Assembly (NCBI GenBank): GCA_001662425.1
Contig: BDDC01000013.1
Coordinates: forward strand, 117,088-181,087
Origin: Chlamydomonas sphaeroides
Taxonomy: Eukaryota; Chlorophyta; Chlorophyceae; Chlamydomonadales; Chlamydomonadaceae
Length of the DNA: 64,000 nt
Reading direction: 5' to 3'
In this document: positions 47,101-58,013 of the stretch, piece by piece
Layout of the letters: each line of letters begins with the position of its first letter
Numbering within the stretch: the stretch's first letter is position 1
The notes under the pieces: generated by a model
Database searches by the model: none
What the model saw: the letters and a program-made list of their open reading frames with translations, nothing else
Told to the model about the DNA's origin: nothing
Program-made: the position numbers and the translations under genes

Positions 47101-50100
47101 GCAGGTTGGGGGGGGGGAGAGGAGGGGCAAGGGTTGGGGAGCAACGAGGAGGGCTTGTCACGGATCTGGGTGCGCGGCCTGCAGTTAGGGAAGGGCTGAT
47201 CAAACGGCGGGAACGGCAGTTGGGGGAGGGGGACTGCCGGATGGGACGGTGGGACTGGCTCCGTGAGCGGCGGGGCCGGACGCCCTCGCTGCCCCAGAAG
47301 ACCACAGTCTTCTGTAACTGTTGGCACGAACACCTCGCCGGCCTCGCTATTCCGCCTCGTTGGCCCCTCCGCAGTGGTTGACTCTCGCGACGCCTCCCCC
47401 CTGCCCACGTCCCTCCCTGTCCCGCAGCCGCTGCTGGAGCGGCTGTTTGAGGGCTTCAAGCTGCCCGACAGCAGCGAGAACGAGTACCTCATGAAGGCCA
47501 TCATGCGCGTCATCGGCTTCGTGGGCCCTGCCATCGCGCCCGTGTCGGCCGTGTGCCTGCAGGTGCGGCAGGAGGCCGGTAGCTGAAGCCTTTGGGAGTG
47601 GAGGTCCTCCACCTGCGCCCTGACTGCTGCAGCCCCGGCCACCACACGCCCGGGCCTGCCTCAGCGCTCCGTGTGCTCGCGCCGTGTCGGCGTGCGCCGC
47701 GGGGCCTTGCTTACACGCACGTGGTTCACCTGTGCCTCTCTCCTCTCACCGCCCTCTCACCGCCCTTTCACCCCTCGCTCACCCCTCTCACGACCCTGAA
47801 CGCTGCTCCGACACGCTGTGCATGCCTCGCTGCCCAACTGCCCTCTTCCCCTGCCCGCTGACAGCGCTTAGCCGCCATGCTGGTGGAGGTGTGCAAGAAC
47901 CCGCGCAACCCCTCGTTCAACCACTACCTGTTTGAGTCCGTGGCCGCGCTCATCCGCCACGGCACCGCAGCCAACCCGGCCTCCATCCAGGCGTACGAGC
48001 AGTCGCTGTTCCCCGCCTTCGAGCTGGTGCTGCAGCAGGATGTGCAGGTGCGGGGGTGGGGAATGGAGAGGGAGGGGAAACGTGTGTGCTGGGGATGGGT
48101 TGTGTGCGGCGTTGTTGCCCATGCATGGTCTGGTGCTGTATGTAGCAGGATGTGCAGTTGCGGAGATAATGCGGGGGCGGAGCTAGGGGTTGCGCGCGCT
48201 GCGCCCCCTTGCTGTACCTCTGTCTCTTGTACTACAGCGTCGGGGTGCACACACCGGAGGCCTGGTTACGGTCCCAACCCGTCCCCGCATAGCGACCTCG
48301 CTAACTCGTGGCCCTTCGCCTCCCCTGTCCCCCGCTATCACGGCCGCAGGAGTTCCACCCCTACGTCTTCCAGGTCTTCTCGCAGCTCATCGAGCTCCGG
48401 CCGGCCCCGCTGCCGCAGCTCTACCTGGCAATCTTCCCGCCGCTGCTGTCGCCCGTGTTCTGGGAGCGATCCGGCAACGTGCCCGCGCTCGTGCGCCTGC
48501 TGCAGGTCAGCCGGCGTGGGCTGTAAGGGCAGGGGACCGCGTCGCGGCGCTTGCATTCACGGGCGAGCATCCCTGAAACGCCATGCACACCCGGCACGCA
48601 TTCTCCGCCTCACCCCAACCCCCAGGCGTGATTGCTTTTGCAACTTCTGTCACACACCCCACCCCTTCCCTGAAATCCCGCAGGCCTACCTGACCAAGGC
48701 CGGCGGCGAGGTGGTGGCTGGCGGCCACTTGGTGGCTGTGCTGGGCGTGTTCCAGAAGCTGCTGTCCAGCAAGGCCCACGACCACGAGGGCTTCTACATC
48801 GTCAACGCCATCGTCGAGTCGCTGCCGCTGCCCGCATACAGCCAGTACCTGCAGCAGGTGGGGCGCAGGGGCAGGGCCTGTGATCGTGGGGTGTCGGGTT
48901 GTTGGAGTGGGGCCACTCGCAGCCAGCAAGTGCAGCCTGAGAGAGGTATGAGCGCGGGGCAAGAGAGGTTGGGTGTTAGCTTTATAGTGCACTTTATTGA
49001 GACGAGTTTGGGGCTCACGGTCTGGACACATCCCGTTGCAGCCACTGGCCGCTCACATCCCGGCCCCCGCCTCCGCCCCGCAGATCTGGACGCTCATGTT
49101 CCAGCGCCTGTCGGGCAGCAAGACGCCCAAGGTCCGGTGGGCAAGGTCACCCGCCGTGGCGTTGGACCGTGTGGAGGCACGCAGGATGGACCTTAGCGGG
49201 GAATGCTAGGAGCTGTGCCTGGACCACTGCAAAGGCTGACACGCCTACCTCTCGCTCCTCGCCTGCCCTGCGCCATGCCGTGTCCCCTGCCAGTTCTGCC
49301 GCTTCTTTTCGGTCTTCCTGGCGCTCTTCGTGTGCAAGCACGGCCCCGCCGCAACTAGCGAAAGCTTGGACAAGGTGCAGCCGGGCATCATCTACATGCT
49401 GCTGCAGCAGGTGCGGTGTTTTTGGGGAGCAGTGCATGCGGTGCCGGGTGTGCGGCAGCAAGTGGCGCATGCTGCGGCAGCGGGTGCGCAGCTGGTGGGG
49501 GCGTTGCATGCAATGCGATGCGCACGTTGCAAGGGCACGGCTGGTCGCAAGGCGCAACTTCGTGTAGACGCACGCACATCACGCATGCGCATTCGCACAG
49601 CGTCCGTAAGATGCCGCATCCGCACGGGGCCAGCCCGGTGCCCAACGCCGCTGCCCATCTGCCCCCCTGCGCAGGTGTGGCTGCCCACGGTGCCCTCCAT
49701 CGATGGGCCCGAGGAGGAGAAGCTGGTTGAGGTGGCGGGGGCCAAGCTGCTCACCGAGATGCCGGGCTTCGGGCCTCAGGTGGGGTCACCACACATGGAC
49801 GGCAGCTTCTGCGGGTGGCCGGGGCAGCAGGGCCGCCCTGGTCGGCTGCCGTGTGTTGTTGCTGGTGTGTGTTGCTTGGCCATGTGTGGCGGCGGCCACT
49901 GGACCCATTGGATCCGCCTCCTTGTCCACGTCATGTTTGCAGGGCCCCCAGGCGGCGCTGTGGGGCGCGGTGCGCAAGGCGCTGGCGGACAAGCTGGCGG
50001 GCGGGCCGGGCGCCGACGGCTCGGGGCAGCAGGAGGACGACGAGCCGGACTTCGAGGAGATGCAGGTGCGGGGCGCTGCAGCTGGCGGCTGCAAGCGGGG

Positions 50101-50369
50101 CCGGGCCCAGCGCAACCGGCGTGGCCCCTGGTCCTGCTGCACGGCGCCTGCCGCACAGCAGCACAACACGGCCTCTAGCAAACTGCTGCCATCAGCACAG
50201 ATATCCCATCCCGTTGCACTCCAACAAGCGCCTGCCTGCCTCCCTGCAGGGCTACTCCGCGGCGTACGCCAAGCTGGCCAACGCCAGCAAGGTGGAGCGG
50301 CCGGTGCTAGCGGAGATTGCCAACCCCAAGCAGTTCGTGCAGGATGTGCTCGCGCGAGTGGGCGCGTGA
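41186..50369 (+). CDS. CSE1: Exportin-2 / CAS (CSE1), importin-alpha re-exporter
   Basis: HEAT-repeat karyopherin that returns importin alpha from nucleus to cytoplasm with Ran-GTP. I resolved 25 exons, all in phase: 41186-41245, 41355-41429, 41527-41604, 41759-41815, 42078-42263, 42462-42719, 43009-43140, 43301-43411, 43799-43859, 43969-44076, 44295-44337, 44518-44600, 44915-45006, 45297-45386, 45768-45832, 46800-46977, 47428-47562, 47865-48047, 48350-48505, 48684-48857, 49084-49131, 49294-49410, 49675-49779, 49943-50065, 50250-50369. This gives 945 residues, close to the usual 960-970. Signatures: SIRQSAAVNFKNVVKYRW (importin-beta N-terminal domain), CAYDFPAKWPELLPEL, VFRRFRG, FAADGALQQICESVIVPN, EYIRRDAEG followed by DTRRRAAADLVRSL, YFxxP-type HEAT helices through the centre, and a C-terminal block ending KQFVQDVLARVGA. 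The fit of length, order and phase makes this the best-supported gene of the window. Confidence 0.96.
43629..43721. repeat. 31-32-bp tandem repeat in a CSE1 intron
   Basis: Three near-identical copies of a unit containing GGTTTCGGTGGAGGGGAACT followed by AGGGCCCGG, in the intron between exons 8 and 9. Confidence 0.9.
44702..44800. repeat. 33-bp tandem duplication in a CSE1 intron
   Basis: A 33-bp unit (CCAGGCCGGCTGCTGCTCGC and onward to GTAGCTGCTC) occurs twice in tandem, then its end part (TGTAGCTGCTCCTGCC) recurs. It lies in the intron between exons 12 and 13. Confidence 0.85.
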
Positions 50370-50723
50370 GGATGCAAGGGCCCCTCCCAGAGCCGCACGG
50401 CGCTGGGGAGGGGTGTGCAGGAGGCGCTCGCGCGGGTGGGCGCATGGGGAGGCTTGGTTAGCTAGGCAGGGGCGGGGCTGCGCAGGGCGGAGCGGCGGGG
50501 GCAGGGGCAGGCGGAGGGGGCAGAGGCAGGCAGGCGAGTGCGTGCTCGGGGGCAGGTCAAGGTGGCCTGGTGTGCTGGAGGAGTCAGGGCCTCCGGCGGC
50601 GGCATCGTACCGGTAGGAAGGCTGGTGAGGCTGAGGAGGGCGGGGCTTGAGCGGATCTGCGCGAACAGTCGGGCAGGGGTCTGTGCACCCGGCCTTGCGC
50701 CTGGGCGACCCCGGTCTGGCTGC

Positions 50724-50728
50724 TGTAA
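50724..50728 (+). terminator. Candidate TGTAA polyadenylation signal of CSE1
   Basis: TGTAA 355 bases after the CSE1 stop, the typical algal signal, just upstream of repeat copy C. Confidence 0.45.
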
Positions 50729-50795
50729 CGCACCCGGAGGAGCCGTGTCCTGGCTTGCATGCCTGCTGGCTGCGCCATTTGCACTCCCCCCGGTC

Positions 50796-51023
50796 TCAGC
50801 TGCGCATGGGTGCATGGCTCGCCCCCAAAAGAGGCCACCCAGACCAGACGAGCACCGTCGATCATTATGCGGTTGAAGCTGAGACTATTCGAGGGGTCTC
50901 GGGCACGCTAACCTCCGTGCCCTCACCCCACGGGCCGGACTTTGCCGCCCTAACTGCCTAGAACGGCAGGAATGCACATCTCGAGTCGGACGGCTCGTGC
51001 CCCTGAAGGGGCGAGCCAACCTG
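50796..51023 (+). repeat. Dispersed repeat family, copy C (internal deletion)
   Basis: Starts with CTCAGCTGCGCATGGGTGCA and follows copy A closely through AGACTATTCGAGG, TCTCGGGCACGCTAA and TCCGTGCCCTCACCCCA. It then lacks the roughly 80-bp CGCATATC...GTGCCTGAG block of copy A and resumes at GAGTCGGACGGCTCGTGCCC. Its end folds into a near-perfect hairpin at 50992-51017 (GGCTCGTGCCCC, loop TGAA, GGGGCGAGCC, one bulged T). Confidence 0.82.
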
Positions 51024-51084
51024 GGCGTGTAGCACGGCGCCGGGAGCCACGATTGCCTGATCACACAGCCAGCCCTCGGCTGCC

Positions 51085-51172
51085 GCAGCACATCCCATGG
51101 GACCCAGCAGCACATCCCATGGGACCCAGCAGCACATCCCATGGGACCCAGCAGCACATCCCAGGGGACCCA
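51085..51172. repeat. 22-bp tandem repeat, four copies
   Basis: Four copies of GCAGCACATCCCATGGGACC plus CA, the last with one change. Each unit contains the palindrome CCCATGGG. The array lies 22 bp past the thioesterase stop, in its predicted 3' untranslated region. Confidence 0.95.
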
Positions 51173-51194
51173 GCAGCACGCGCCGCTGCACCCT

Positions 51195-53727
51195 TCAAGC
51201 GCAGGGCGCCGCCGCCGCACCGCCGCCCTCCGCCTCCGCCTCCGCCAGCGCGCCCAGCACGCCCTCGTGCCGCCGCGCCGCCGCCAGCGCCTCGCTCGCC
51301 TCCGCCAGGCTCACCGGCACCACCGCCGCCAGCCCACCGCCGCCGCCGCCGCTGCGGCGCCCCTGCCCCGCCGCCGGCGCCAGGAACGCCGCCGCCAGCG
51401 TCAGCGCCAGGACATGGTGGTGCGGAGAGGCCACGTCGTACCGCCCCAGCCGCACCACCACCCGCAGCGCGCGTGCGCCTTCCGGGCCCTCCTCCACGCC
51501 GGGCGCTGCCACCGGCCCGGCCCCCGCCTCGCTACTTTGCCCCGCGGCCGCCTCGCTCCCCTCGGTCCACACCACGCGACCCACCGCGTGCAGCATGTCC
51601 CCCACCCGGGCCGGCGCCGCTATGTGGCAGTCCTCCAGCCACAACAGGCTGCAGGGCCCGCCCGCAAACGCCGCCGCCGTGGCGGCCGCGTGCTCGTACG
51701 CCAGGCGCAGCAGCGCGCCGCCGAACACTGTGCCGCTGGTGTTGCGGTCCTGGTACTGCGCCACCGCCGTACGGTGCAGCTCCGTCTGCCGTACAGGGAT
51801 CGCCGCCGCGCGGGGAGGCGGCGGTGTGTGCGCGGCGGGGACGGGCGATGGGCCGTGCGAGGGATCGGTGGCGGGCAGCCGCTCCGGCTCGAGCATCGCG
51901 AAGGCCTCGGCCACCGGAGCGGACGGAGCAGCCTCACTGCTGCCAGCGCCGGCGGCTCCGTTCGCGGCCAGCGCCGCCGCCAGCGCGCGCGCCTCCGCCG
52001 GCGCAGGCGCCGTCGGCCCTTGCGCCTGCGCCTGGCTGTGCCCCTGCGCCTGGCCGTGCCCCCGATCGTGCTCGCGCCGCGCCTGCCTGGCGCGCGCCGC
52101 CTCGCGGCCGCGGCGCAGCAGCTCGCGCTCGTGATCGTCTCGCGGCCGCAGCTGCGGCACCTCCACGGCCTTGCGCAGGGAGGCGTCCCGCAGCGCCATC
52201 ACGAACTCGGCCGTCGCCAGCAGCTCGCCGGGGGGCAGCGCCCCCAGCCCGGGTCCGGGATTGGGGCCGGGCCCGGGGCCGGGGCCGCGTGGCCCTGAAG
52301 CGGCTGGGCCCGCGTCGGCGGTCCGCAGCTGCAGCAGCACCTGCAGACTGCTGCGGCCCACCCAGCCCACCTGCGGCCCGGGCGCAAGGGGCAACGGCTC
52401 GGAGGCTGGAGCGCACGGAATGCTTGAGGCATGGCGCATGAGGCATGACGCCGCCGGTCCGCTACCGCTACCTCTACCGCACTGCGCGGCCGCACCTGCC
52501 CCGCCAGCAGCATGTCCACGGGCGTCAGTGCCGCCACGCCGCCCGGGCCTGGACCCAGGCTGTCAGCCGCGCCCTGCGCACAGTCAGGGACGTGGCCGCG
52601 GCCATGTTCGCGGCCGTGCTGCCGGCGCTCCTGCAGGCCCAGGTGCCAGGTGAGGGCCTCCAGGGTGGCAGTCATAAGCATGCGGTCGGAGCCGTCCAGG
52701 GGGCCGCGGCCCACGTGGCGCGCGGCCTTGAAGAGGGAGGAAAGGAGGGGGAGCGGCAGTGCGAGGCGGCTGGAAGGCGGAGGGAGGGCAAGGCCGGTGC
52801 GGGGGCGCCGCGCTGCACCGCCTCTCCGCCCTGGCGCCACCGGAGCTGCCTCTGGCGAGCGCAAACCCCGCCCTGGGCTGCAAAACCCTCCGGTACCCTT
52901 TGGCCCCAGGCTTCACACGGAGCTCCGCCCCGACCAGTCGGCCCAGCCTGAAGCCCAGCCCCAGGCCTTCTCCCCCGGACCCACGCCCCCGGGCCAACTG
53001 TCCCGTACCCACGCCCGCAGGCCTCACTACGTCCGCTGCAAAGGTGTCCATGTCCTCCAGCCACAGCGCGGGGTCCAGCCCCGGGAAGCCCCGCCGGTGG
53101 TAGCGCGCCCACAGTTCGGGGAGCGAGGAGAAGGGGTAGCGCACCTGCACGGGTGTGGCAGGGGGGCGCAAGGGCGCCGTGTGCAAGAGGGCGGCAGCAG
53201 CGGTGGCCGTGGCCGGCAGTGGTGCTGCGGGAGGCTGGGCGGCACCGGCATGGCGTCAGAGGCTGGCACGCCATGTACTGCAACGGGCAACGGCTGGCCT
53301 CGCATGTGCATGTGCATGTGCATGTGTGCGCGGGCTGCGCTCGAGGACACACGCCTCAGTGGGAACGTGACGTCCACGAGAAGAGCTGCCGCATGGGCGC
53401 CACCCACGCATCTCCAGAGGGGGGCGAGTGGGGGCCGCTCCCGACAGCAGCACGGCAGCGCCATGGTTATGGGGGGGTGGCGCCCAGGCCCAGTGAAACC
53501 CTCGCGGCGTCGTGCTCCTGGGTCACGGCCGCCACCCACCGCACCTCCATGTGCGAGTGCGGGTGGTCGGCACCGCCCTCGCGGTCGTGACCGCCGGGGT
53601 TGTGGTGGTGGTGGTGGTGCGGGTGGGGCACAGCGGGCGGCGGCACCGAGGGGGAGGAGGGGGTGGAGGAGGAGGGGGAGGGGGAGGGCCCGTGGCGCGC
53701 CGCAGCGCCGTATCCGGCGGCCGGCAT
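51195..53727 (-). CDS. Acyl-CoA thioesterase, ACOT9-like (double hotdog)
   Basis: Predicted to hydrolyse acyl-CoA to free fatty acid and CoA; ACOT9 relatives are mitochondrial with two hotdog domains. Exons in phase: 53727-53500, 53144-53031, 52726-52496, 52370-51195; about 582 residues. Family landmarks: YPFSSLPELWARYHRRG then WLEDMDTFAAD (ACOT9 proteins have PFSS.PEL..KY and LEDLDAL), LMTATLEALTWH, and DMLLAGQVGWVGRSSLQVLL across a splice junction (family: L.G.V..VGRSSME). The second hotdog has AVAQYQDRNTSGTVFGGALL and LEDCHIAAPARVGDML (family: N..G.IFGG..MR.A and P..VG..L). The linker between the hotdogs is expanded and rich in Gln, Ala and charged residues. The proposed start (53727) opens a His/Pro-rich stretch with a run of His; no convincing targeting peptide is seen, so a further upstream exon is possible. 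The donor at 53499 (GTTTCA) is weak. Confidence 0.8.
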
Positions 53728-54860
53728 GGGAGCCGGGATGGTATGAGGCTGCCGGCGGGTGCAGGGGTACAGGGGTGCGGCGCGCGACGTGAGGTTTAGT
53801 GCAATCGAGACACATGTGCGTGTGCTGAGGCCTCACGGAGCGTGCCGTGGGGCTGTGCGCTGCAGCTGCAGCCCTCTGAGGCACAGCGATGCGTGAGTGC
53901 CACGCACCACGACCCTCAGCTCCAGGCCCCGGCCCTCGAAGCTCCTGCCCCGGTAGCCGCTGATGGGGTGCGTGAAGGGCAGCAGCCATGCCAGCTCGGC
54001 CGGGGCATGCACGTGGACCGGGGCATCGCCGGGGGGCGGCCTCAGGCGCGGCTGCCTGCCGACGCAGGCGGCGAGGTAGCGCAGGTAGGGGTGTCGCATC
54101 ACATGCTCCTGGGGCTTGTGGCCGAGGTCGTGAGGGCTGCGTGCGCGCGCAGTAAGATTGCTCGAGAACGTTTTTTGTATGTAAGAAGACAAGGATACTG
54201 CGGCGTGAGGAGACCGTCGCGCGATGTAAGTCGCCCTCAGAAGTCACGGCCTTTGCTGTGTTCAAGTGTTAAGTAGGCTTTGCTGTGTGACGGTTCAGCG
54301 CAGCGAGTGCATACTGCTTCATCGCGTGTTGGGGCTCTACGTTTGCTTGGACAGCCCGATGTCGCCGTCAGCAGGGCGCATGACAGCTCAGGCGTGCCAC
54401 CCTCCCCTGCCCCCGCAGGCCCCTGCCTCCTGGCACGGGTCATGGCACGCAAGACGAGCGGTGGCCGCGACAAACCCTGTGTGCCCGCTTACGCAAGCCT
54501 CCAGTAAGAATGGGTAGGAGCAGGGGCGAGTCTTCCCTTCATAGAAATGTGCTCCCCTGGTTCAGCGCGGCAATTGTGCAGCCGTTGATGGGCCTTGTCA
54601 TGGGCAAGCCGCAGTTGCCCACAGAGGACGCTTAGGGCTCGCTTATCTGAGCGCTTCTTATCTTATTTACGGCAATGCAGCAGCGGCTCGCGCAATTTGT
54701 CTGTCGCCTGGGGGGGCAACGGTGTCCTGCGGAGAAGAGGGGTTACCGCGTGGGTTACAAGCACGCGCTTGTTCTCGTTCCCACCCTGGGAAAAGCCACA
54801 TAACCTCTTGTGGTACCCTGCGACTCACGAATGCGTGCCCACCGACCCGTTTAGTTCACT
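53728..54860. other. Divergent intergenic region (thioesterase / tetraspan 1)
   Basis: Should hold the promoters of both neighbours. A minus-strand open frame in it (53833-54192) is listed separately. The 600 bases before 54861 are markedly less GC-rich and contain no other candidate gene. Confidence 0.45.
53833..54192 (-). CDS. Hypothetical open frame, possible upstream thioesterase exon
   Basis: Open frame of 119 residues with GC-ending codons like true exons, containing MRHPYLRYLAACVGRQPRL and LAWLLPFTHPISGYRGRSF. It has no recognised domain. It may be a small separate gene or, with splicing, an N-terminal exon of the thioesterase just downstream on the same strand. I could not find a phase-consistent junction to decide. 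Confidence 0.3.
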   Translation of the reverse strand: MSSYIQKTFSSNLTARARSPHDLGHKPQEHVMRHPYLRYLAACVGRQPRLRPPPGDAPVHVHAPAELAWLLPFTHPISGYRGRSFEGRGLELRVVVRGTHASLCLRGLQLQRTAPRHAP

Positions 54861-57800
54861 ATGAAGCGCTGTGTCGAATGCCTCGCGAGCAACGCTTATA
54901 GCTGCTTCTCGAAAACTGTGCTTACAGTAGCTGCAGTTCTGAAGGTGCGCGAAATGCGTAGGCTCAAGCGGCGCGGCTCGGGGCAGCCATGCGGCCGCAT
55001 GCGAAGCCGGGTCGGGTTGAGTGCGCCGCTTCCCGGCGACGACGCCGCGCTTGCAACGAGCTGCACTCCACGGCTCGCGCGTGGCCTGCTGCGTGCGCTT
55101 AGCGGCGCCACCGTCCCCACGGCTGTTGTGCCTTCTCGCCGCACCCGCCACGCGCACCCGCAACCCCTTCGCATCCAGGGCCCACAGCCCTGGCCGCACC
55201 ATTTCCCAGCCCGGTGGCCCCAGCGACCACATCGCCACCGCTGCCCCTCGCGAGCGGCTCGCGCCCCTGCCGCACGCCCTCGCTTCCACGCCCCGTCTGC
55301 TCGTCAGACGCCCCTGCACCCATCCGCCCCGCCTCTCGCCACACGCGTGCAGGTAATCATCTCTATCACCATCATCATCATCGTTGCGGTCAAACTTGAG
55401 GACGTGCAAGTCAAACTCGACCTGCCCGTCAACTCCCTAGCCGATCTAACCACTGTAGAGGGCCTAGCTAACGTAACCGCCTCGCTGCTCGCCGGCGGCG
55501 GCGGCGCCGCCGCCAATGGCACCCGTCCGCCGCCCGCCGCCGCCGGCCCCGGCGGCGCCGGCAACGGGCCGGTCAACAGCGTGGATCTAGACACAACGGC
55601 CGGCCCGCTGCATGTGGAGGCGGCGTGTCTGCTGCAGAAGCGCGGCAGCACGGGCCAGTTTGACGGCCGCAGCAAGACCATGTGCTCGTGAGCGCGGGGC
55701 CGGGCGTGGCGGGTTGGGTCGCTATGGGTCGGGGTCTTCGCGCCAAGCGCCGCCAGGCCCTCTTGCCGCCGAGCAGCGGCGGACACTAGTTGTAGCTGGG
55801 CTATGCGCTCATGGGCCCGGCTTTAGGCTAGAGCGGGGGTCGGGGTGTGGCAGGAACCACACCATATATATACCACTCCCGTGGCTCCGTGGAGCATCTC
55901 GAGATACCTCTTGTTCAGTGGGCTAACGCCTACTACATTTGGTAGCGGGGTGCCCAGAGAGACAGGGAAACAAGCAGAGCCTGCTCCGCTGTACTGTCAC
56001 CTGCCGGCCGGCATGCCCGATGCGCGCCATGCCCCTCGCAGGTACGTGTTTGGCGTGTGCGCCCTCAGCCTGGCCGCCACCCTCACCATGACGGCGCTGC
56101 TGGTGCGCTGGGGCCCGGAGGGGGAGATGGGTCGCAGCGGTCGCGGGTAGCTGGGAAAGCGCGTGCCTGCCCCTCCCGGGCCAGGGCAGGCTCAGCCAGG
56201 GCAGGCTCAGCCAGGGCAGGCTCAGCCAGGGCAGGCTCAGCCAGGGCAGGCTCAGCCAGGGCAGCGGCCCGGCCATCGTGCCGACTGCCTGCCTTCCTGC
56301 CTGCCCCGCCCCTCTGGCGCCGCAATGCCGTCCTTTCCCCAGCTGTGCCTGCCCCGCTCGCCTGCCCTTCCCTGTCACTCCCCCGCCAACGCCACCCCAC
56401 TGCGCAGTGGGTCACGTGCCACTGCTGCGGCTGGGGGCCGCTGCTGGAGATGGTGTTTGCGGTGCTGGGCACGGCCTGGTGGCTGGCGGCGGCCATCGTG
56501 CTGCAGGTGGGTGGGGGCGCTGCCGCCAGGGGGGGCCTGCATCCCGGCCCCAGCCGTGCAACGGGGCCTGGGTGCCGAGGCAGGGGCGATCGATGTACAG
56601 CGGAGTGGACGAGGGCGAATGGACCTTGGTTTTGCTGCTGGAAGGTAGGTCCTGTGGGCGCGGCGGCGGTGTCGAAGCCCAGGATGCGAGGGGTTCGGAG
56701 GGTGGAGCGGCAGACGGCGCCTGGCCCTAAGTAAGGGCTGGGTTGCGGTGCTGCTCCTTGGTGTTGCTGTCCTGACCTCCTGGGGCGGCGGGCCTAGCGG
56801 GCCTGGGCCCTGCTCGCGGCGGCAGCCGTGCCATGGGTGCCCTGTCTGCGGCGTGGACGGCGGCGGTGTGGAAGGAGGAGCGGCTGCGAGGGAACGCGCT
56901 GAGGGTGTGGGCCACGGGTGCCGCTCCACGCCGGACGGCCTCTTGGAGCTGCCCAGCGGCGGCCGCTGCTGCACAGCCCCGCCCCACTCCGCCCTGCCTG
57001 CTCCCCTCCCACCGTGCGTCCTCCCTGGCCCCCCTTACCATCGCCTCACCCCGCACAGGAGCACACCGACATAGCGCTCAACACCAACCCCGGCTCCTTT
57101 CGCTTCGTGCTCGGCGACACCGCTCCGCCGCCGCCGGCCCCGCCCTCCCGGTTCCTGTCGCCGCCGCCGCCGCCCTCGCCGCCGCCGCCGCCGCCCGCCG
57201 CGCCGCCTTCCAAGGACCTGGCGGCGCAGCTGGCGGCGCTGCTGAGCGATTGGCTGCCTCACAGCATGTGGCAGTGGCGGCAGAGCGTGGTGGCGCTGGC
57301 ATGGGTCATGATGGCGCTCTTCGCGGCGGCCGCGGTGCTGCTGATCGTCGAGGTGGGGCGCGGGACCCGATGCGTCAGACGGGATGGTGCGCAGAGGCGT
57401 GGCTGCTCCTCGATGAGGTCGCGACCGTGGCACCGCGCCGCCCCATCGCCCCACCGGCACTTGCTGGTCCGACGGCCCCCGCCGCGCCGCTGTGCCGCCC
57501 CAGTCCGTTCCCTCGCCAACCGCTTCTCAATTGCCGCCCTCCTCCCTGCCCCTCCCTGGTACCGGACACCTTGCTGAGGGGTCAAAAGCGCCCGGCGGGG
57601 CCTTCGGGGTCGTCGCATTACTGCTCTCCCTCACCCAGGGGTATAGGCGTGCTGATCGCTCCTCAACCATCCTCCCTTGCTCCCTGCTGCAGGCGTGTGG
57701 CTGCCTGGTGGAGTGCGCCGGCTGCTTGTGTCGCTGCTGCTGCTGCCCCTCGCAGCGTCCCGAGAGCCGCTGGCGCATGCTGGCGCGGCGCAAGCAGCAG

Positions 57801-58013
57801 GGCGGCGACGAGTACGTGGAGATGATGAGCATGGGGCAGCACAGCTCCACGGGAGGCTTTGGGCCGGGGCCGGCGTCGGGCGGCGGAGCGCCGCCGGTGA
57901 TGGTGGTGGCGAGGTCGGACGGGGGCGGGCAAGTCAGGGAGTCAGGCATAGGCGTGGCGCTGACTGGGGAGGGGGACAAGGGCGGGCGCAAGAAGCGCGG
58001 GTGGTGGGGGTGA
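54861..58013 (+). CDS. Tetraspan membrane protein 1, unrecognised family (tandem paralogue)
   Basis: Four-helix membrane protein of about 397 residues. Exons in phase: 54861-54944, 55353-55687, 56042-56102, 56408-56506, 57059-57352, 57693-58013. Helix 1 spans the exon 1/2 junction (VLTVAAVLK then VIISITIIIIVAV). The first outer loop has sequons NVT and NGT and a conserved pattern VEAACLLQ. Helix 2 is YVFGVCALSLAATLTMTALL. Then comes the inner-loop motif WVTCHCCGWGPLLE and helix 3 with AWWLAAAIVL. The second outer loop carries NTNPGSF and a long Pro run (PPPPPSPPPPPP). Helix 4 is VVALAWVMMALFAAAAVLLI. The C-terminal tail begins ACGCLVECAGCLCRCCCC and ends basic. The gene at 59233 has the same plan and shares the junctions inside helix 1, before the VTC motif, and before the Cys-rich tail. 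Function unknown; a surface protein is an inference. Confidence 0.72.
56181..56264. repeat. 15-bp tandem repeat in a tetraspan 1 intron
   Basis: Five exact copies and one partial copy of CCAGGGCAGGCTCAG in the intron between exons 3 and 4. Confidence 0.95.

Larger units (their letters stand above)
50370..51194. other. Convergent intergenic region with two repeats
   Basis: Lies between the CSE1 stop (+) and the thioesterase stop (-). It holds a candidate polyadenylation signal, copy C of the dispersed repeat and a 22-bp tandem array that ends 22 bp from the thioesterase stop. No gene is visible. Confidence 0.6.
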
